Assembly: GCA_033439265.1 (NCBI GenBank)
Contig: JAVTVX010000012.1
Coordinates: forward strand, 8,607,001-8,671,000
From: Dillenia suffruticosa
Taxonomy: Eukaryota > Streptophyta > Magnoliopsida > Dilleniales > Dilleniaceae
Reading direction: 5' to 3'
Length of the DNA stretch: 64,000 nt
The notes beneath the pieces are model-generated. The model was not told the origin of the DNA and ran no database searches. It saw only the letters and a list, made by a program, of their open reading frames with translations. The position numbers were made by a program, and so were the translations under genes. Below, piece by piece: positions 47,566 to 58,499 of this stretch (the stretch's first letter is position 1; each line of letters begins with the position of its first letter).

Positions 47566-48361
47566 TGATAGATGATATCGGGTTTGATAATTCAAAATCA
47601 TATAACCCACAACCATGAGAGTCCAAATTCTATCGGGCCTAGTTAAGTCTAAAAGGCACCAAACTACATCTCCTCTCCCTAATCTCTTGGTTTTCACCAA
47701 GTTAACCCCCAACACGATAGACCATACTTGTGATTAATTGATAAGAAAGGAAATCCACAATAAGTTTAAACCTTCCTAAGTCAATACGGGTTTATTGCAC
47801 TCTCTTTCAATAAGGATGTAAATTTTCTAATGACTCAAACCTTCATGGATCTTCATGCCGATAATGAGAACTTTTCTATTTCGAAAGATTTCTGGATTTA
47901 CAAAAAGTTTATCAATACAGTTCCTACAATTTAGGAAGATCTCACATGATCTCTTCACAAGACAAGTAGAGTATTTACACCTAAACGCATATGGCACCGC
48001 CATATGTGTCACATATATATTAGACAGTAGCAGCATATCAGGTACACATCCTCTCTCAATACACATTACATACAAAGACTACATAAGACAGACTGTGTCA
48101 TATGCATCACATATATGTTAGACAGTAGCAGCATATCAGGTACACACCCTCTCTCTATACACATTACATACAAAGGCTACATAAGACACAAACTCTTTAA
48201 GTCTTTTCTCCTAAAACTGTTCTTTCTAAATTGAGCGAAATTTCTTTTGGTGGATTTTTTGTTGGTTTTTCATATCGGAGATTGTCACAAAGACTCTCAT
48301 TGACTGACTTCTCATTTGAGACAGAAGGACAATCTACTGAGATTATTTTTTGGCATTAATA
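47566..48361 (+). repeat. 5' LTR of the Tat-like element
   Basis: It aligns with 53884-54586: GATGATATCGGGTTTGATAA versus GATGATATCAGGTTTGATAA at the start, GCATTAATA versus GCATCAACA at the end. It is about 90 bp longer because of a 98-bp tandem duplication at 48001-48190. The exact first base is uncertain (47566 or 47570). Confidence 0.85.
48001..48190 (+). repeat. 98-bp tandem duplication in the 5' LTR
   Basis: CATATGTGTCACATATATAT at 48001 recurs as CATATGCATCACATATATG at 48099, followed in both by TAGACAGTAGCAGCATATCA, ACACATTACATACAAAG and CTACATAAGACA. The 3' LTR has only one copy of this segment (about 54310-54400). Confidence 0.85.
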
Positions 48362-48363
48362 GA

Positions 48364-48383
48364 TTGGTGCCTTCCGTGGGAAA
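48364..48383 (+). other. primer-binding site region of the Tat-like element
   Basis: TTGGTGCCTTCCGTGGGAAA directly follows the LTR. Many Tat-like elements have TTGGCGCCGTCTGTGGGAA at this place, so this is read as a diverged tRNA primer site. Confidence 0.6.
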
Positions 48384-48435
48384 CGATTGACTGACTAGCT
48401 GCGGAAATGGTACACGCCTTGTTCTCTCCACCAAC

Positions 48436-49033
48436 ATGCTACCAAAAAGAAGAAAGCCAATAATTGGTTTCGATGACGACTACTTACAAGGGGTCAACTC
48501 AACTCGACACGATCCCCTTGTTATTATAGCCCAAATAAGCCGGTATGCAGTGAAGAGAATTTTGGTTGACCAAAGGATGCCTTCTCTGTTGACTCCTAAA
48601 AGGATTTTCGAACGAATGATTATATCTTGAAAGTACTATCTCCCTTTCCATAACTTTGGGGACACCACCCAATCACACTTCTATTGTGACTTCATTAAGT
48701 GTAGTCAACCTTCCCTCTCTGTATGATACCATCCTGGGCTGTCGTGGTCTAAACAATCTAGAAGCACTAGTAAGCACCAAACATAGGAAGGTCAAGTTTA
48801 GAGCCCCCTTGAGTATTGCAACACTCGTTTGTGATCTTGACCTCAAAGGTGACTCCACATTGAGAGAAGAGAAAAAGAACCTTAGCATTGATAGTATAGG
48901 ATTCAGAGACAATGTTGATCAGTCCACCAAACCTGAGCTAGGCGAGGAGGTGATACAGATCCATATCACTGAAATCCCAGGCCAGACTATCTTAACTGGG
49001 GCAAATTTACTAGTCCCCCTTGGGATGCATTGA
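48436..49033 (+). pseudogene. protease remnant and linker to RT, Tat-like
   Basis: 48436-48627 encodes IIGFDDDYLQGVNSTRHDPLV and RYAVKRILVDQRM, resembling the Tat protease stretch FSDEDLxGVxxPHxDALV and RILVDxGSSAD. The catalytic-site Gly-Ser that should follow LVD is gone. 48656-49033 continues, after a frame change, with VVNLPSLYDTILGCRGLNNL and VSTKHRKVKF, matching LPSAYNAILGRPTLNALRAV and STYHLKLKFPT. Both are upstream of RT in the normal order. Confidence 0.7.
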
Positions 49034-49267
49034 TTGCATGCCTACGGCGGCATTCTGGTATCTTTGCATGGAGATATGAAAACATGTTGGGGATACATCC
49101 CTTAGTAATCATGCACAAGCTAACGGTAGATCCCAACTAAAACCTGTGAAGCAAAAAAAGAGAGTATTTGCGCTCGAATGATAGCGAGTGATACAAGAAG
49201 AAGTATGAAAATTGCTAGCGGCAAACTTCATCTGAGAAGTAAAATATCCTAAATGACTAGCTATTGG

Positions 49268-50340
49268 GGTCATGGTAAAAAAAGCAAATGGAAAGTGAAT
49301 GATGTATGTCGACTTCAACGACCCTTTCGAACATTAACAAGCTCATAGACAGCTCATTGGGACACTAACTCCTAAACTTCATAGATGTGTACTCTAGCTA
49401 CAGCCAAGTTCGTAAGGTCCTCAAAGATGAAGAAAAAACAAGCTTTATTACAGAATTCAACACGTACTACTACAAGGTCATGCAATTTGGCCTCAAAAAA
49501 GCAGGAACAACTTTCCAACGGTTTGTGAACAAAGTTTTCAGTAATTAACGAGACAGGAATGTCGAAATCTATGTGGACAACATGCTAGTCAAAAACACCA
49601 ATTAAAAAGATTGCGTAGAAGACCTGGAAGAAATATTCCAGATGTTAGAACACTTCAACAAGAAGCTTAACCCTGCCAAATGCACTTTTAGAATCACTTC
49701 CAACAAGTTTTTGGGCTTTTTGATTACCAGTCGAGGAATCAAGACCAAGCTAGAGAAGATCCAAGCCATTTTAGACAAGGTCCCACTGAGAACTTTGAAG
49801 GAGATGCAATGTCTCACAAGAAGAATCACCACCCTGAACCGGTTCGTGTAAAAAGTAAGAGAAAAATACAAAGCCTTTTTCGACGCTCTGAAGAAGTCAC
49901 AAAAATTCACATTGATACCCGAATGCCAGGCGACTTTTGACAAACTCAACGAGTATCTTTTATTACTGCCCTTGCTCTCTCAGCTCATTCCTAGTGAAAA
50001 ACTCTATTTCTACCTATATGTATTTGACCAAACCCTTTGTTCTGTACTCATGAGACAGGAAGCCACCGTCCCAAAAATTATTTGAGCCAGATGCTCCAGG
50101 AATTAAAGATAAACTGCAGACTTATAAAAAATGTGGCATTCGCTCTCATCATAATTGCTCAATGACTACAACCCTACTTCTAAGCGCATACAATTATGGT
50201 ACTGACCGATCAACCTTTAAACCCAATCTTTCAAAAGAGAGATACCTTGAGTTGCCTCATCAAATGAAGCATCGAACTTGGGGAGTTCGATATTGAATAT
50301 CAACCGAGACCCATTATTAAAGGTCAAACCTTAGCGGACT
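49268..50340 (+). pseudogene. Ty3/gypsy reverse transcriptase, Tat-like
   Basis: Blocks in order are VMVKKANGK, VDFND, SLGH and DVYSSYSQV, KTSFITEFNTYYYKVMQFGL, KKAGTTFQRFVNKVF, VEIYVDNMLVKNT and LNPAKCTFRITSNKFLGFLI. The polymerase active site reads YVDN at 49570-49581: the second Asp of YVDD is Asn (GAC to AAC). The connection domain follows in shifted frames (VLTDQPLKPIF, IELGEFDIEYQPRPIIKGQT). Several stops and frameshifts are present. Confidence 0.85.
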
Positions 50341-50350
50341 TCATTCTCGA

Positions 50351-50800
50351 ATGCACTTTATCGAACTCCATCGGCCGACTACCGATAGCCACCCAGGAAC
50401 TAGGCTAGCCCCACCATTGACACTACATGTTGATAGCTCTTCCAATTTCTCAAGAAGCGGAGTGGGACTCGTTCTGGTGGGGCCCAAAGACTTTAAGACT
50501 GAGTATGTGCTTCGTTTCAACTTTCAAGCCACCAATAATTAGGCCAAGTATGAGACACTCCTAACCAGCCTATAGATCGCAGCATTATTGTGAGCTTAGG
50601 ACATTCGAGTCCTTACTGATAATCAATTTGTGGTCAGGCAGATGGTAGGAACATACAATGCGAAAGAGCCAATGATGATGAAATACCTCTCCAAACTCTG
50701 GGGAATAATGTCGGACTTCAATATGGTTAACATACAGCAAATCCCCAAGTCCAAGAATGCTAGAGCAAACACACTCTCAAAACTTGTGAGTTCGGAGTAG
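50351..50800 (+). pseudogene. RNase H domain of the Tat-like element
   Basis: The frame carries PLTLHVDSSSNFSRSGVGLV, LVGPKDFKTEYVLRFNFQAT and then NN followed by a stop where Glu is usual (ATNNEAEYEAL). A second stop falls in the next helix. Later text DIRVLTDNQFVVRQMVGTY follows the VxSDSQLVVxQVxG block with its catalytic Asp present as LTDNQ. Confidence 0.75.
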
Positions 50801-51039
50801 GTTGAAACTAGCCGGACCGTTTACGTCGAGAGCCTCCCGTATTCAAGCATAGACTAGCCAAAGCAGATTATGGTCACCGATAGTCCACTAAGTTGGAAAG
50901 ATCCGATCTTTGCCTATCTGCAAAATGGCTAGCTACTAGACTCCCAGCCGAAAGTGGTGAAGATTAAGCTCAAAGCCGCATATTACGTAGTCCTTGATGA
51001 AGAATTTTATAAAAAATCCTTCACTTATCCCTACCTCAA

Positions 51040-51960
51040 ATGTTTAGCATTGAAGGAGGGAGATTATGTCCTTCGGGAGATTTCAATCATCTGGGCCCTC
51101 GGAATTTAGCGAACAAGGCTTTACGACAAGGGTATTACTGGCCCACCATGAGGATCGATGCAGAAGCATATGTCAAACGTTGTGACAAGTGCCAGTGCTT
51201 CTCTTTAGTTCCTCATCAACCTTCTTCTGAACTCTGCCCCCCTTCTATCCCTTGGCCATTCACTCCTGGAACCGTTCCCACAAGCAACTGGATAACAAAA
51301 ATTTCTCATTGTCACCCTCGATTATTTCAAGTAAAAACTAAACCATTGGCCCAGATGAGAGCCATTAAAATCCAATCCTTTGTATGGGCATCTATTATTA
51401 CCAAGTTTGGTCTATCCTGCATCCTTGTCACTGACAATGGGAAATAGTTCGACAACAAGAACTTTAAGGAGTTCTATAGCAAACTTGAAATTCAGCATCA
51501 TTTTGCTTATGTTGCTCACCCCTAAGCTAACGGCTTGGCCAAGATCACAAATCGTACAATCCTCTAAGGACTTAAAGCGACTTTGAATGAAGCAAAAGGC
51601 CAATGGGTGGATGAACTTCGTGGGATCCTTTGGGCTTAGTGAACCACCGCCAGAACGATCACAGGAGAAATATTATTCAACCTAACTTATAATTGCGAAG
51701 CAGTATTATCTGTACATATTGGCATCCACTCACTCTGTGTAGAGCAATATCAACCTGAGACCAACTAATCTGCACTGCGTGAGAAACTCAATCTATTGCC
51801 GAGCTCCGAGATATTGCATCAGCCCGAATGGCTACTCATCGACAGTGAATTACTCGATATGACAACAGGAGGGTAAGAACCAAAACATTCAAGCAATGAG
51901 ATCTAGTCCTCCAAAAAGTCGAGGCTACCTAACAGTAGCAGTTAGAAGGAAAACTCACAC
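51040..51960 (+). pseudogene. integrase of the Tat-like element
   Basis: The zinc-binding part includes RQGYYWPTM and AYVKRCDKCQCFS. The core includes LSCILVTDNGK with its Asp, FDNKNFKEFYSKLEIQHHFA and NGLAKITNRTIL. The catalytic Glu of NGQAEVTNR is Lys here (GAG to AAG expected). In-frame stops TAG 51445, TAA 51523 and TAA 51565 all stand at positions that are Gln in relatives (DNGTQF, HPQAN, ILQGL). Inactive. Confidence 0.8.
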
Positions 51961-52187
51961 TGAACTGGGAAGGCCCCTACCAAGTACATTTAATGGACTG
52001 ATCCAGGACCTATTGGCTTTCTCACCTAGATGGCTATACCATACTTAGAGCGTAAAACTCAACAACTTACGTATCTGCTGTTAATAAATTTTGTTATTCT
52101 TTAAGTTCTGATATATGTTACGAGTTATTAGCAATAACATCGTCTCTTTACACAATATTGACCAATTTGGCCCCTACCAAGCACTAT

Positions 52188-52740
52188 CAATCATCTCTTA
52201 GCTCTACGCCTCTTACATGAGCTCTGCACCCTTCCTTAGCCAACACATGGGATTCAACTCTTGAGTGGGTGGCCCCATCATTTCTCGACTCTATGCATCT
52301 TACATAGGTTATGTACCCATCCTTGGCCTCTATATAGGATCCAACTCCTGAGCGGATGGCTCCCAATAATTTCTTGATTCCAATGCCTCTTACATGAGTT
52401 CTACACCTATCCTTCACTCCCAAGCGGGTGGCTTCCAACAATCTTTTGACTCCAATACCTTTTACACGGGTTCTACACCCATCCTTAGCCAACACACAGG
52501 ATCCAACTCCCGATCGGTTGGCCCCCATTATTTCTCGGCTCTATGCCTTTTACATGGGTTCTATACCTATTCTGAGCCTCTATATGAGATCCAACTCTCA
52601 AGCAGGTGGTTCCAAATAATCTCTCGGCTCTAATGCCTTACATGCATTCTGCACCCACCTTTGTCGCTATACGAGATCGAACTCCCGAGCTGGTGACCCC
52701 CAATAGACTCTCGACTTGCGCCTTATATGGTTTCATCTCA
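52188..52740 (+). repeat. ~88-bp tandem repeats in the 3' non-coding region of the Tat-like element
   Basis: About seven degenerate units carry TCTTACATGRGTTCTRCACC, CCTTAGCC, GGATCCAACTCCYGAGCGG and TTTCTYGACTC. The TCTTACAT word begins at about 52211, 52299, 52388, 52460, 52548 and 52636, giving spacings of 88, 89, 72, 88 and 88; one unit has lost about 16 bp. Tat-lineage elements are known to carry variable tandem repeats here that can seed satellites. Confidence 0.85.
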
Positions 52741-53867
52741 GTTATGTGCTTTAGTGTCATATCAAGCATATGATCAAGCAAAGTCTTCTAAAGCTCACAA
52801 CAATTATCGATTTCGATGACCAACCAAGCAAGCAAAAGTGTCGCTTCAACCTTAATGCCTAAACAGACCCATTCAAGTCTTATCATTTGAGTTGCTCTCT
52901 CGGTTACACCTCTTGCATTTAAATCATTTTTTCAGTCACGCCTCTTGAATACGGCTACTTTGAATTGAAGTGGACCGAACCCTATACTTTTGGCAATAGT
53001 GGAATTGACAAGTCAGTGAAGAAATTTTTATTTCAAGAGATTATTTGAATACAATAGAAAACATGTGTTTACATATTCCTAGATCAGCCTACTATACCTA
53101 AGAAACACCACAAAACCAAAAGAGTATAATTCAAAAGAGTATGACGGTAGACACCTCCCTCTCATCTTTCAAATTAGCCCTTCTAGCCCCAATGCCTTTT
53201 TGCTGATCCAATGCTCGCTGCTTCTTCAAATGAATTCGTAGATGAACTCTACGAATCTTAGAACTATTGTCTAGCACTAAGTGTAACATTAAAACTAAGA
53301 AAACAACTAAATGTTAAACAGAAACTAGAAAGGACTTTGTTGCCAATCAAGTTACTCTCAAGCCCTCACAACAAAAGAGCATAAGAGCAATGATGAACTG
53401 TAAGAGACTAGTTAGAAACTCTGGGACAAGACTGTTAAAAATAGCAGCCTTTAACTTACCTAACTGATATATCGGAACCCTGTACTTGTGGTTCTTTCAT
53501 TGATTAAACCTTGTACTCGTGGCCTTAATCACTACACCCCCTTTGTATGCCAAACCCACGGAAAGATAGAAACTCTCTCAAACTTTGGAGGCTCCTCTGA
53601 AACATAGTCTTTTCTCCGACTCGCTACCCATGAACAACCCTGGTCAATTCCACCACAACTTGTGATATATATAGTTGAAGGATGAAAACTGTATCGTCAA
53701 AATCTCTTGAAAATTGAAGAAACGTTATGCATTTAATAACCGTATTACATGTTTAATGTTTCCCACCACATCTTTTCCGTTTTCCTATAATACTCTGTAC
53801 CCTTTCAAACTTCCTAATTAATGTAATATTTACTCTACTCCTAGTACTACTCTTTCAAACTGACATT
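52741..53867 (+). other. 3' non-coding part of the Tat-like element
   Basis: No ORF with a recognisable domain. It ends with the purine tract AGGAGTAGGGGAC at 53868-53880, immediately before the 3' LTR. Confidence 0.6.
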
Positions 53868-53883
53868 AGGAGTAGGGGACAAA

Positions 53884-54586
53884 TGATGATATCAGGTTTG
53901 ATAACCCAAGATCATAAAACCCACGACCGTGGGAGCCCAAATTCTATTGGGCTTACTTAAGCTCAAAAGATACCGTACTACCTCTCGACTCCCTAACCTC
54001 TCAGTCATCATTAAATTGACCCCTAACATGATAGGTCATACTATGATTACCTGATAAGGAAGGAAAATCGTGATAAGTCTAAACCTCTCACATGTCAATA
54101 CGGGTTTATTACGCTCTCTTTTAATAACGAAGTAAATTTTCTAATAACTCAAACCTTCATGGATCTTCATGTCGATAGTGGGAACTTTCCTATTTCAAAA
54201 GATTCCTGAATCTGCAAAAAGTTTACCAACACAATTCCTGCAATTTAGGAAGATTTCACACGATCTCTCTACAAAACTAGTAGGGTTTTTACACCCAAAT
54301 GTATATGGCACTGCCATACGTGCCATATATATGTCAGACAAAAGTAGCATATCAGGTATACACTCTCTCTCAATACACATTTCATACATAAACTAAATAG
54401 GGCACTAACCCTTTCATTCTTTCCTTTTAAAATTGCTCTTTCTGACTTGAACGTCAGAGCTTGGCTCCTCTGACAAGCTTTTTTATACGTTTTTCATATC
54501 GGTGATCAACATGAAGATTCTCATTCACCAGCTTCTCGTTCGAGATAGAAGGGCGATCTGCTGAGGTCATTTTTTAAGCATCAACA
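53884..54586 (+). repeat. 3' LTR of the Tat-like element
   Basis: Begins TGATGATATCAGG after the purine tract and ends GCATCAACA. Collinear with the 5' LTR apart from the single copy of the 98-bp segment. Many single-base differences indicate an old insertion. Confidence 0.85.
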
Positions 54587-56740
54587 ATATAAACAAACGT
54601 TAAATGTGTATACACATAGTTTTATCATCATTATATTAAATAATGGTTTTAAAATTATATTTATGGATAACAATTTTGAAAATAATCATTATCCATAATG
54701 GTGAATTATGTATGCAATCTCTTTATCTATTATGCATATTTTATGAATATGTGACAAAACTGTGGTAATCACCTTTGAAAAATTCAGTTCGAGTCGAATT
54801 AAATTTTTAAAAGATAAAATTCTCCTTGATTGATAAAATTTTGGCAATCATGTTAAATTCAATTAAATTTAGTTTAAGTTATATTTTCTTAAGAGACAAA
54901 ATTCTTCCTGATGCATCTTTTTCCATACACAAGACTTAGATACAATATTGGGAAATGTCATCTCCACTATGTAAAAGTGATGGCTTCAAAACATTACGTA
55001 TAAAAAAAATTATGTACGCCTAATGTGTTACTAACATGATAAATCAAAATTTTTTGAATGGAGATAGTTTGTTATTGACCTTAATATGGAGATTAAATTC
55101 AAGTTTAACAACAAAACTATGAATTTTCTATATATACTCATAACAATATCCATTTTATCATTTTACTCGATTAAGGAAGCAAAAAGTGTTCATTTTATAG
55201 TGTATTTAATCAAAAAGTAACAAGGGAGTTCAACCATAGATACGCTATGCTGTATTAATAATTTAATAAAATAATTATTAATGAATAAAACTTTTATAAT
55301 AACACTTAAAGTAAATAATTATGATTGTGTGTTTTTAACCCATTTTGTTAGAAAGAGTAATAATGACATATTTGGTATATGTGGCATATATATATTTTAC
55401 ACGGGGTCTAACCTTGATAACAAGAAAAACACTAAAAAAGTACAACTCCAAATTGAATTTCAACTTCATGGTTGAACTAGAACTTCCATGGTGGTTGTAC
55501 AAAATGCAAAAAATTGGTGGTCCTGTGGTGATGATGATGGGCTTAAAAGTTGATCAAAGAAGATTTTTAGCAATAAAGGAGCTTGAGTTTGCACCGGGAT
55601 AGACAGAAATCTAATGGATAATTAGTTTAATGAGAAGAATATTAAATCTTTTCATTAAAAATTAAATTCAAATTTAGTAAAGAAAAAAATTATGTTAGGA
55701 GAGTTCTGCCATAAAACAGAACGATAGTAACTCGAATCAAATTAATCAAAATATAAGTTGATGCAGAAAAAAAAGGGAGAGAAAGAGAGAGAGAGTCATT
55801 AGCTTGGTTTGTATTTGCAAACAAGGAGGGAGAAGATGAGTTAAAAAAAAACATTTTTCAATTCAATAGAGATTGCTTGGATTGTTTCTCAAAGTGTGGG
55901 ATTTCATGACACGTAGAAATGTTAAGATGACACATATATTGTAGTGTTAACACAAAATCACTTGAAAACCCATGAAGAATACAACACTCAATTTTAGAAA
56001 TACGGGTACCCACTTTCGAATTGTGCATCAAAATTGTTCCACATGGCATGATAGTTCAATCCAAGGTTTGAAATTAAAAGATGAAGAGTTAAAGGGTTAA
56101 GATTGTTCAAACTTCTTAATTAAATCTCGGAATATTTTAAATTAAGAATTAACTATAAAAAATAAATGTTATTTTCTTCTTATACAGCAAAAAATATAGA
56201 AGGACCACAAAATTATATTTTTCTTTGTTTAGTTAAAAAATTAAGCTTTAATAAAATAAATATAGATCCTAAACAAACTCCCCCTTTTCTAAATTCTTGA
56301 AATAAAATATCATTTATTGTTTCTGAAAACTTATAAATTAAAATTCTTGTAAAATCCTTGAAAATTGTTTTTATTCACTTACTAATAGTTCAAAATAATT
56401 TTAGAAAAAATTATGAAAACAAAAATTTAATTATTTTGAATATATTTAAATTTATAAATACCAAAGTCAAAAATAATTCAAAGAAATTCCCCTTGTGTAC
56501 TTTTTTTTTTGGCTAATTTAGAAATTTATCCGAAAATATTCAAAATTTAGAACAAAAGTATAATTTTAGGTCGTTAATCACACCTCCAATGTATGATGGA
56601 TTTGACGAGAAGATTCAACTCACAGAGGGAAATGCTCCTGTGGAGGTCCTGCTTCCAAACTCTTGTTCCGGCACCAAACAACAAAACTTCCCATTTTTCT
56701 TTACAACTACACTTTTCTTTACAACTATACCTTTCTTCTT
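54587..56740. other. intergenic, no gene recognised
   Basis: AT-rich sequence. A frame at about 55345-55602 reads VELELPWWLYKMQKIGGPVV, but I recognise no family and treat it as unproven. 56580-56740 may already belong to the tandem Copia relic. Confidence 0.4.
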
Positions 56741-56940
56741 ATACGGGTAGCTCAACAAGATTAAGATTTCCATAGGAATGGATGAACAAAAAGATGTTCT
56801 ATGACTCAAAATACAATCACCCAACCAAAAAGTGACAAATTTAAGTGCAAGCCTATAAAATTTGATAGACTCTACCCCTACGATTCTTGCAATAGAAAGT
56901 TTACCACCGAATGTACACTACAAAGTTATAAAAAAGTTAA

Positions 56941-57232
56941 GGGTGTGTTTAGTTGTGGAAAATGATCTCTAATTTTTCATCTCTAATTTTCTTATATTTT
57001 CTATTCTAAAAAAAGAGTAGAAAATTTTGAAAATTTTAAAAAATATAGGGTTTATTTATAATGAAAAACAATAGAAAATAATTATAATACTATTTTCTAT
57101 TTCTCTTTATAAATTAGAAAATCGTATTTTCTAATTTCATTTTCTAAAATTGAAAAGTAGAGCATTTAAACACAGTTTTTTTTTAAAATATTTTCTGAAA
57201 AATATTTTTATTTTCTATAACTAAACGTACTT
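56941..57232. mobile_element. Tourist-like MITE (292 bp) with TAA target duplication
   Basis: The ends GGGTGTGTTTAGTTGTGGAA and (reverse complement of the right end) AAGTACGTTTAGTTATAGAA form inverted repeats. TAA flanks it on both sides (56938-56940 and 57233-57235). The paralogous stretch at about 59810-59826 lacks the insert and reads GAAGCTAAATACTTGAAGG, an empty site with a single TAA. TAA/TTA duplications and such ends indicate PIF/Harbinger-type MITEs. Confidence 0.85.
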
Positions 57233-57349
57233 TAAGCACTTGAAGGCAGATTGTTATCTTGCCACCAACAAAACTGAAATTAATCAATCTTTAGATATTT
57301 CTTTCTAGTTTGGCTCTATAGATTTCTATTCACCAAATTTGAAAAAGAG

Positions 57350-58092
57350 TGTTGAAAATCAAGAGACAACCAATCAACCATCAATTCAAAACTTGTTGGA
57401 CATTAGAGATTGTGATTGGTGAAACTTAGATCAAACCCAAACCCAACCCAAAAGGTAACCCAAATCATAACCCAAGAAATGTCCAAAATCTGACCTAAAA
57501 ATGTCCAGAATATTGGTCGAGAAATATGTTCTGCGTTCTGCCTAATTTGGCCAGGACCCAATCCATATGAAGGCCCAAATCAAGGCAGCCCAATGGCCCA
57601 ATAAGATGCTCATGGTTGCCTCTAATAATCATTATTACTTGATTGATTTAATCTACTATTATGATTAATTTAATCAATTATTCAATCATTACGATTGATT
57701 TGATCAATCATTATATATTTGATCGATTTAATCAATAACTAATATTAATTTAATCAACTATTATATATTTGGTTAATTTAATTAATAATTAATCTATTTA
57801 ATCATTATATATTTAAAAGATTAATTTTATTCTGATTCCTTTCTTTTTCACTATCTTTATTCCAATTCTTTTTTTTTTTCTCTACTTGCTAGCTCTTGTA
57901 TAAATAGAAGCTCTTTCCACACTTTATAAGTAAACAAGTTAAGACAATCCTCCATCTTGCAATTTGCTTTCTTTCTTCTCAAGGGATAATCATCTCTCTT
58001 GTAATGCTCTTTAGCGGTCAATGCAAAAAAATTTCGTTATTCATTCTCTTCTTCTTTCTTGTTTTTTTGATATCATATTCAAAATTTCAACA
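57350..58092 (+). repeat. left LTR of the tandem Copia relic
   Basis: Begins TGTTGAAAATCAAGAGACAA and ends ATTCAAAATTTCAACA, collinear with 59933-60759 (for example CCCAAATCAAGGCAGCCCAA and TGGCCCAATAAGATGCTCA in both). It has internal short repeats of ATTTGATYGATTTAATCAAT type. The sequence after it, AGTTATTCGAG, may be a decayed AGTGGTATCAGAG primer site. Confidence 0.8.
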
Positions 58093-58499
58093 AGTTATTC
58101 GAGTAAATTGTAGCCAACACAACTTTTGTGAAAATGTATCAAAATGCCAAAAGAAGGTGCTTATATTGCAAGAGGATCAGTTACTCCAAAAATTAGTGTT
58201 GGTTCCTCCATCTTCACCTCAAGGCCAAATATTTCTAGAATAGATGACAATTTTCTTCTAATTTGTCTAGAAAGGAAGCACCATTGTTGGCCTTAAAATT
58301 TCTTAAAAATCTGTTTGAGCAAGTTAAAGATGAAGCTACCCATGGAGGAATCTTTGAGCTAGTTATACAACTCAAGGACCCCAAGGACCATAAAGCTTAC
58401 AACTCGATGTGGAAGGAATCATAAGGTTGTATAAAAGATTAGAAGGTATTTGTCTTGACCTTTCTTCTTCAAATAATCAGACATTAACATCACATGAAG

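Larger units (their letters stand above)
47566..54586 (+). mobile_element. gag-less Ty3/gypsy retrotransposon, Tat-like
   Basis: The order LTR, primer site, protease remnant, RT, RNase H, integrase, 3' tandem repeats, purine tract, LTR defines a Ty3/gypsy element. Protein blocks resemble the Tat/Retand group (NLPSLYDTILGCRGLN, LVDQ, HVDSSSN, AYVKRCDKCQCF). The protease-like frame starts only about 75 bp after the 5' LTR, so gag, normally well over 1 kb, has been deleted. No convincing 5-bp target duplication is seen. Confidence 0.85.

Noticed and set aside
55345-55602. 85-codon frame containing VELELPWWLYKMQK
   Set aside because: Not assignable to any family; AT-rich surroundings and no splice-linked neighbours.
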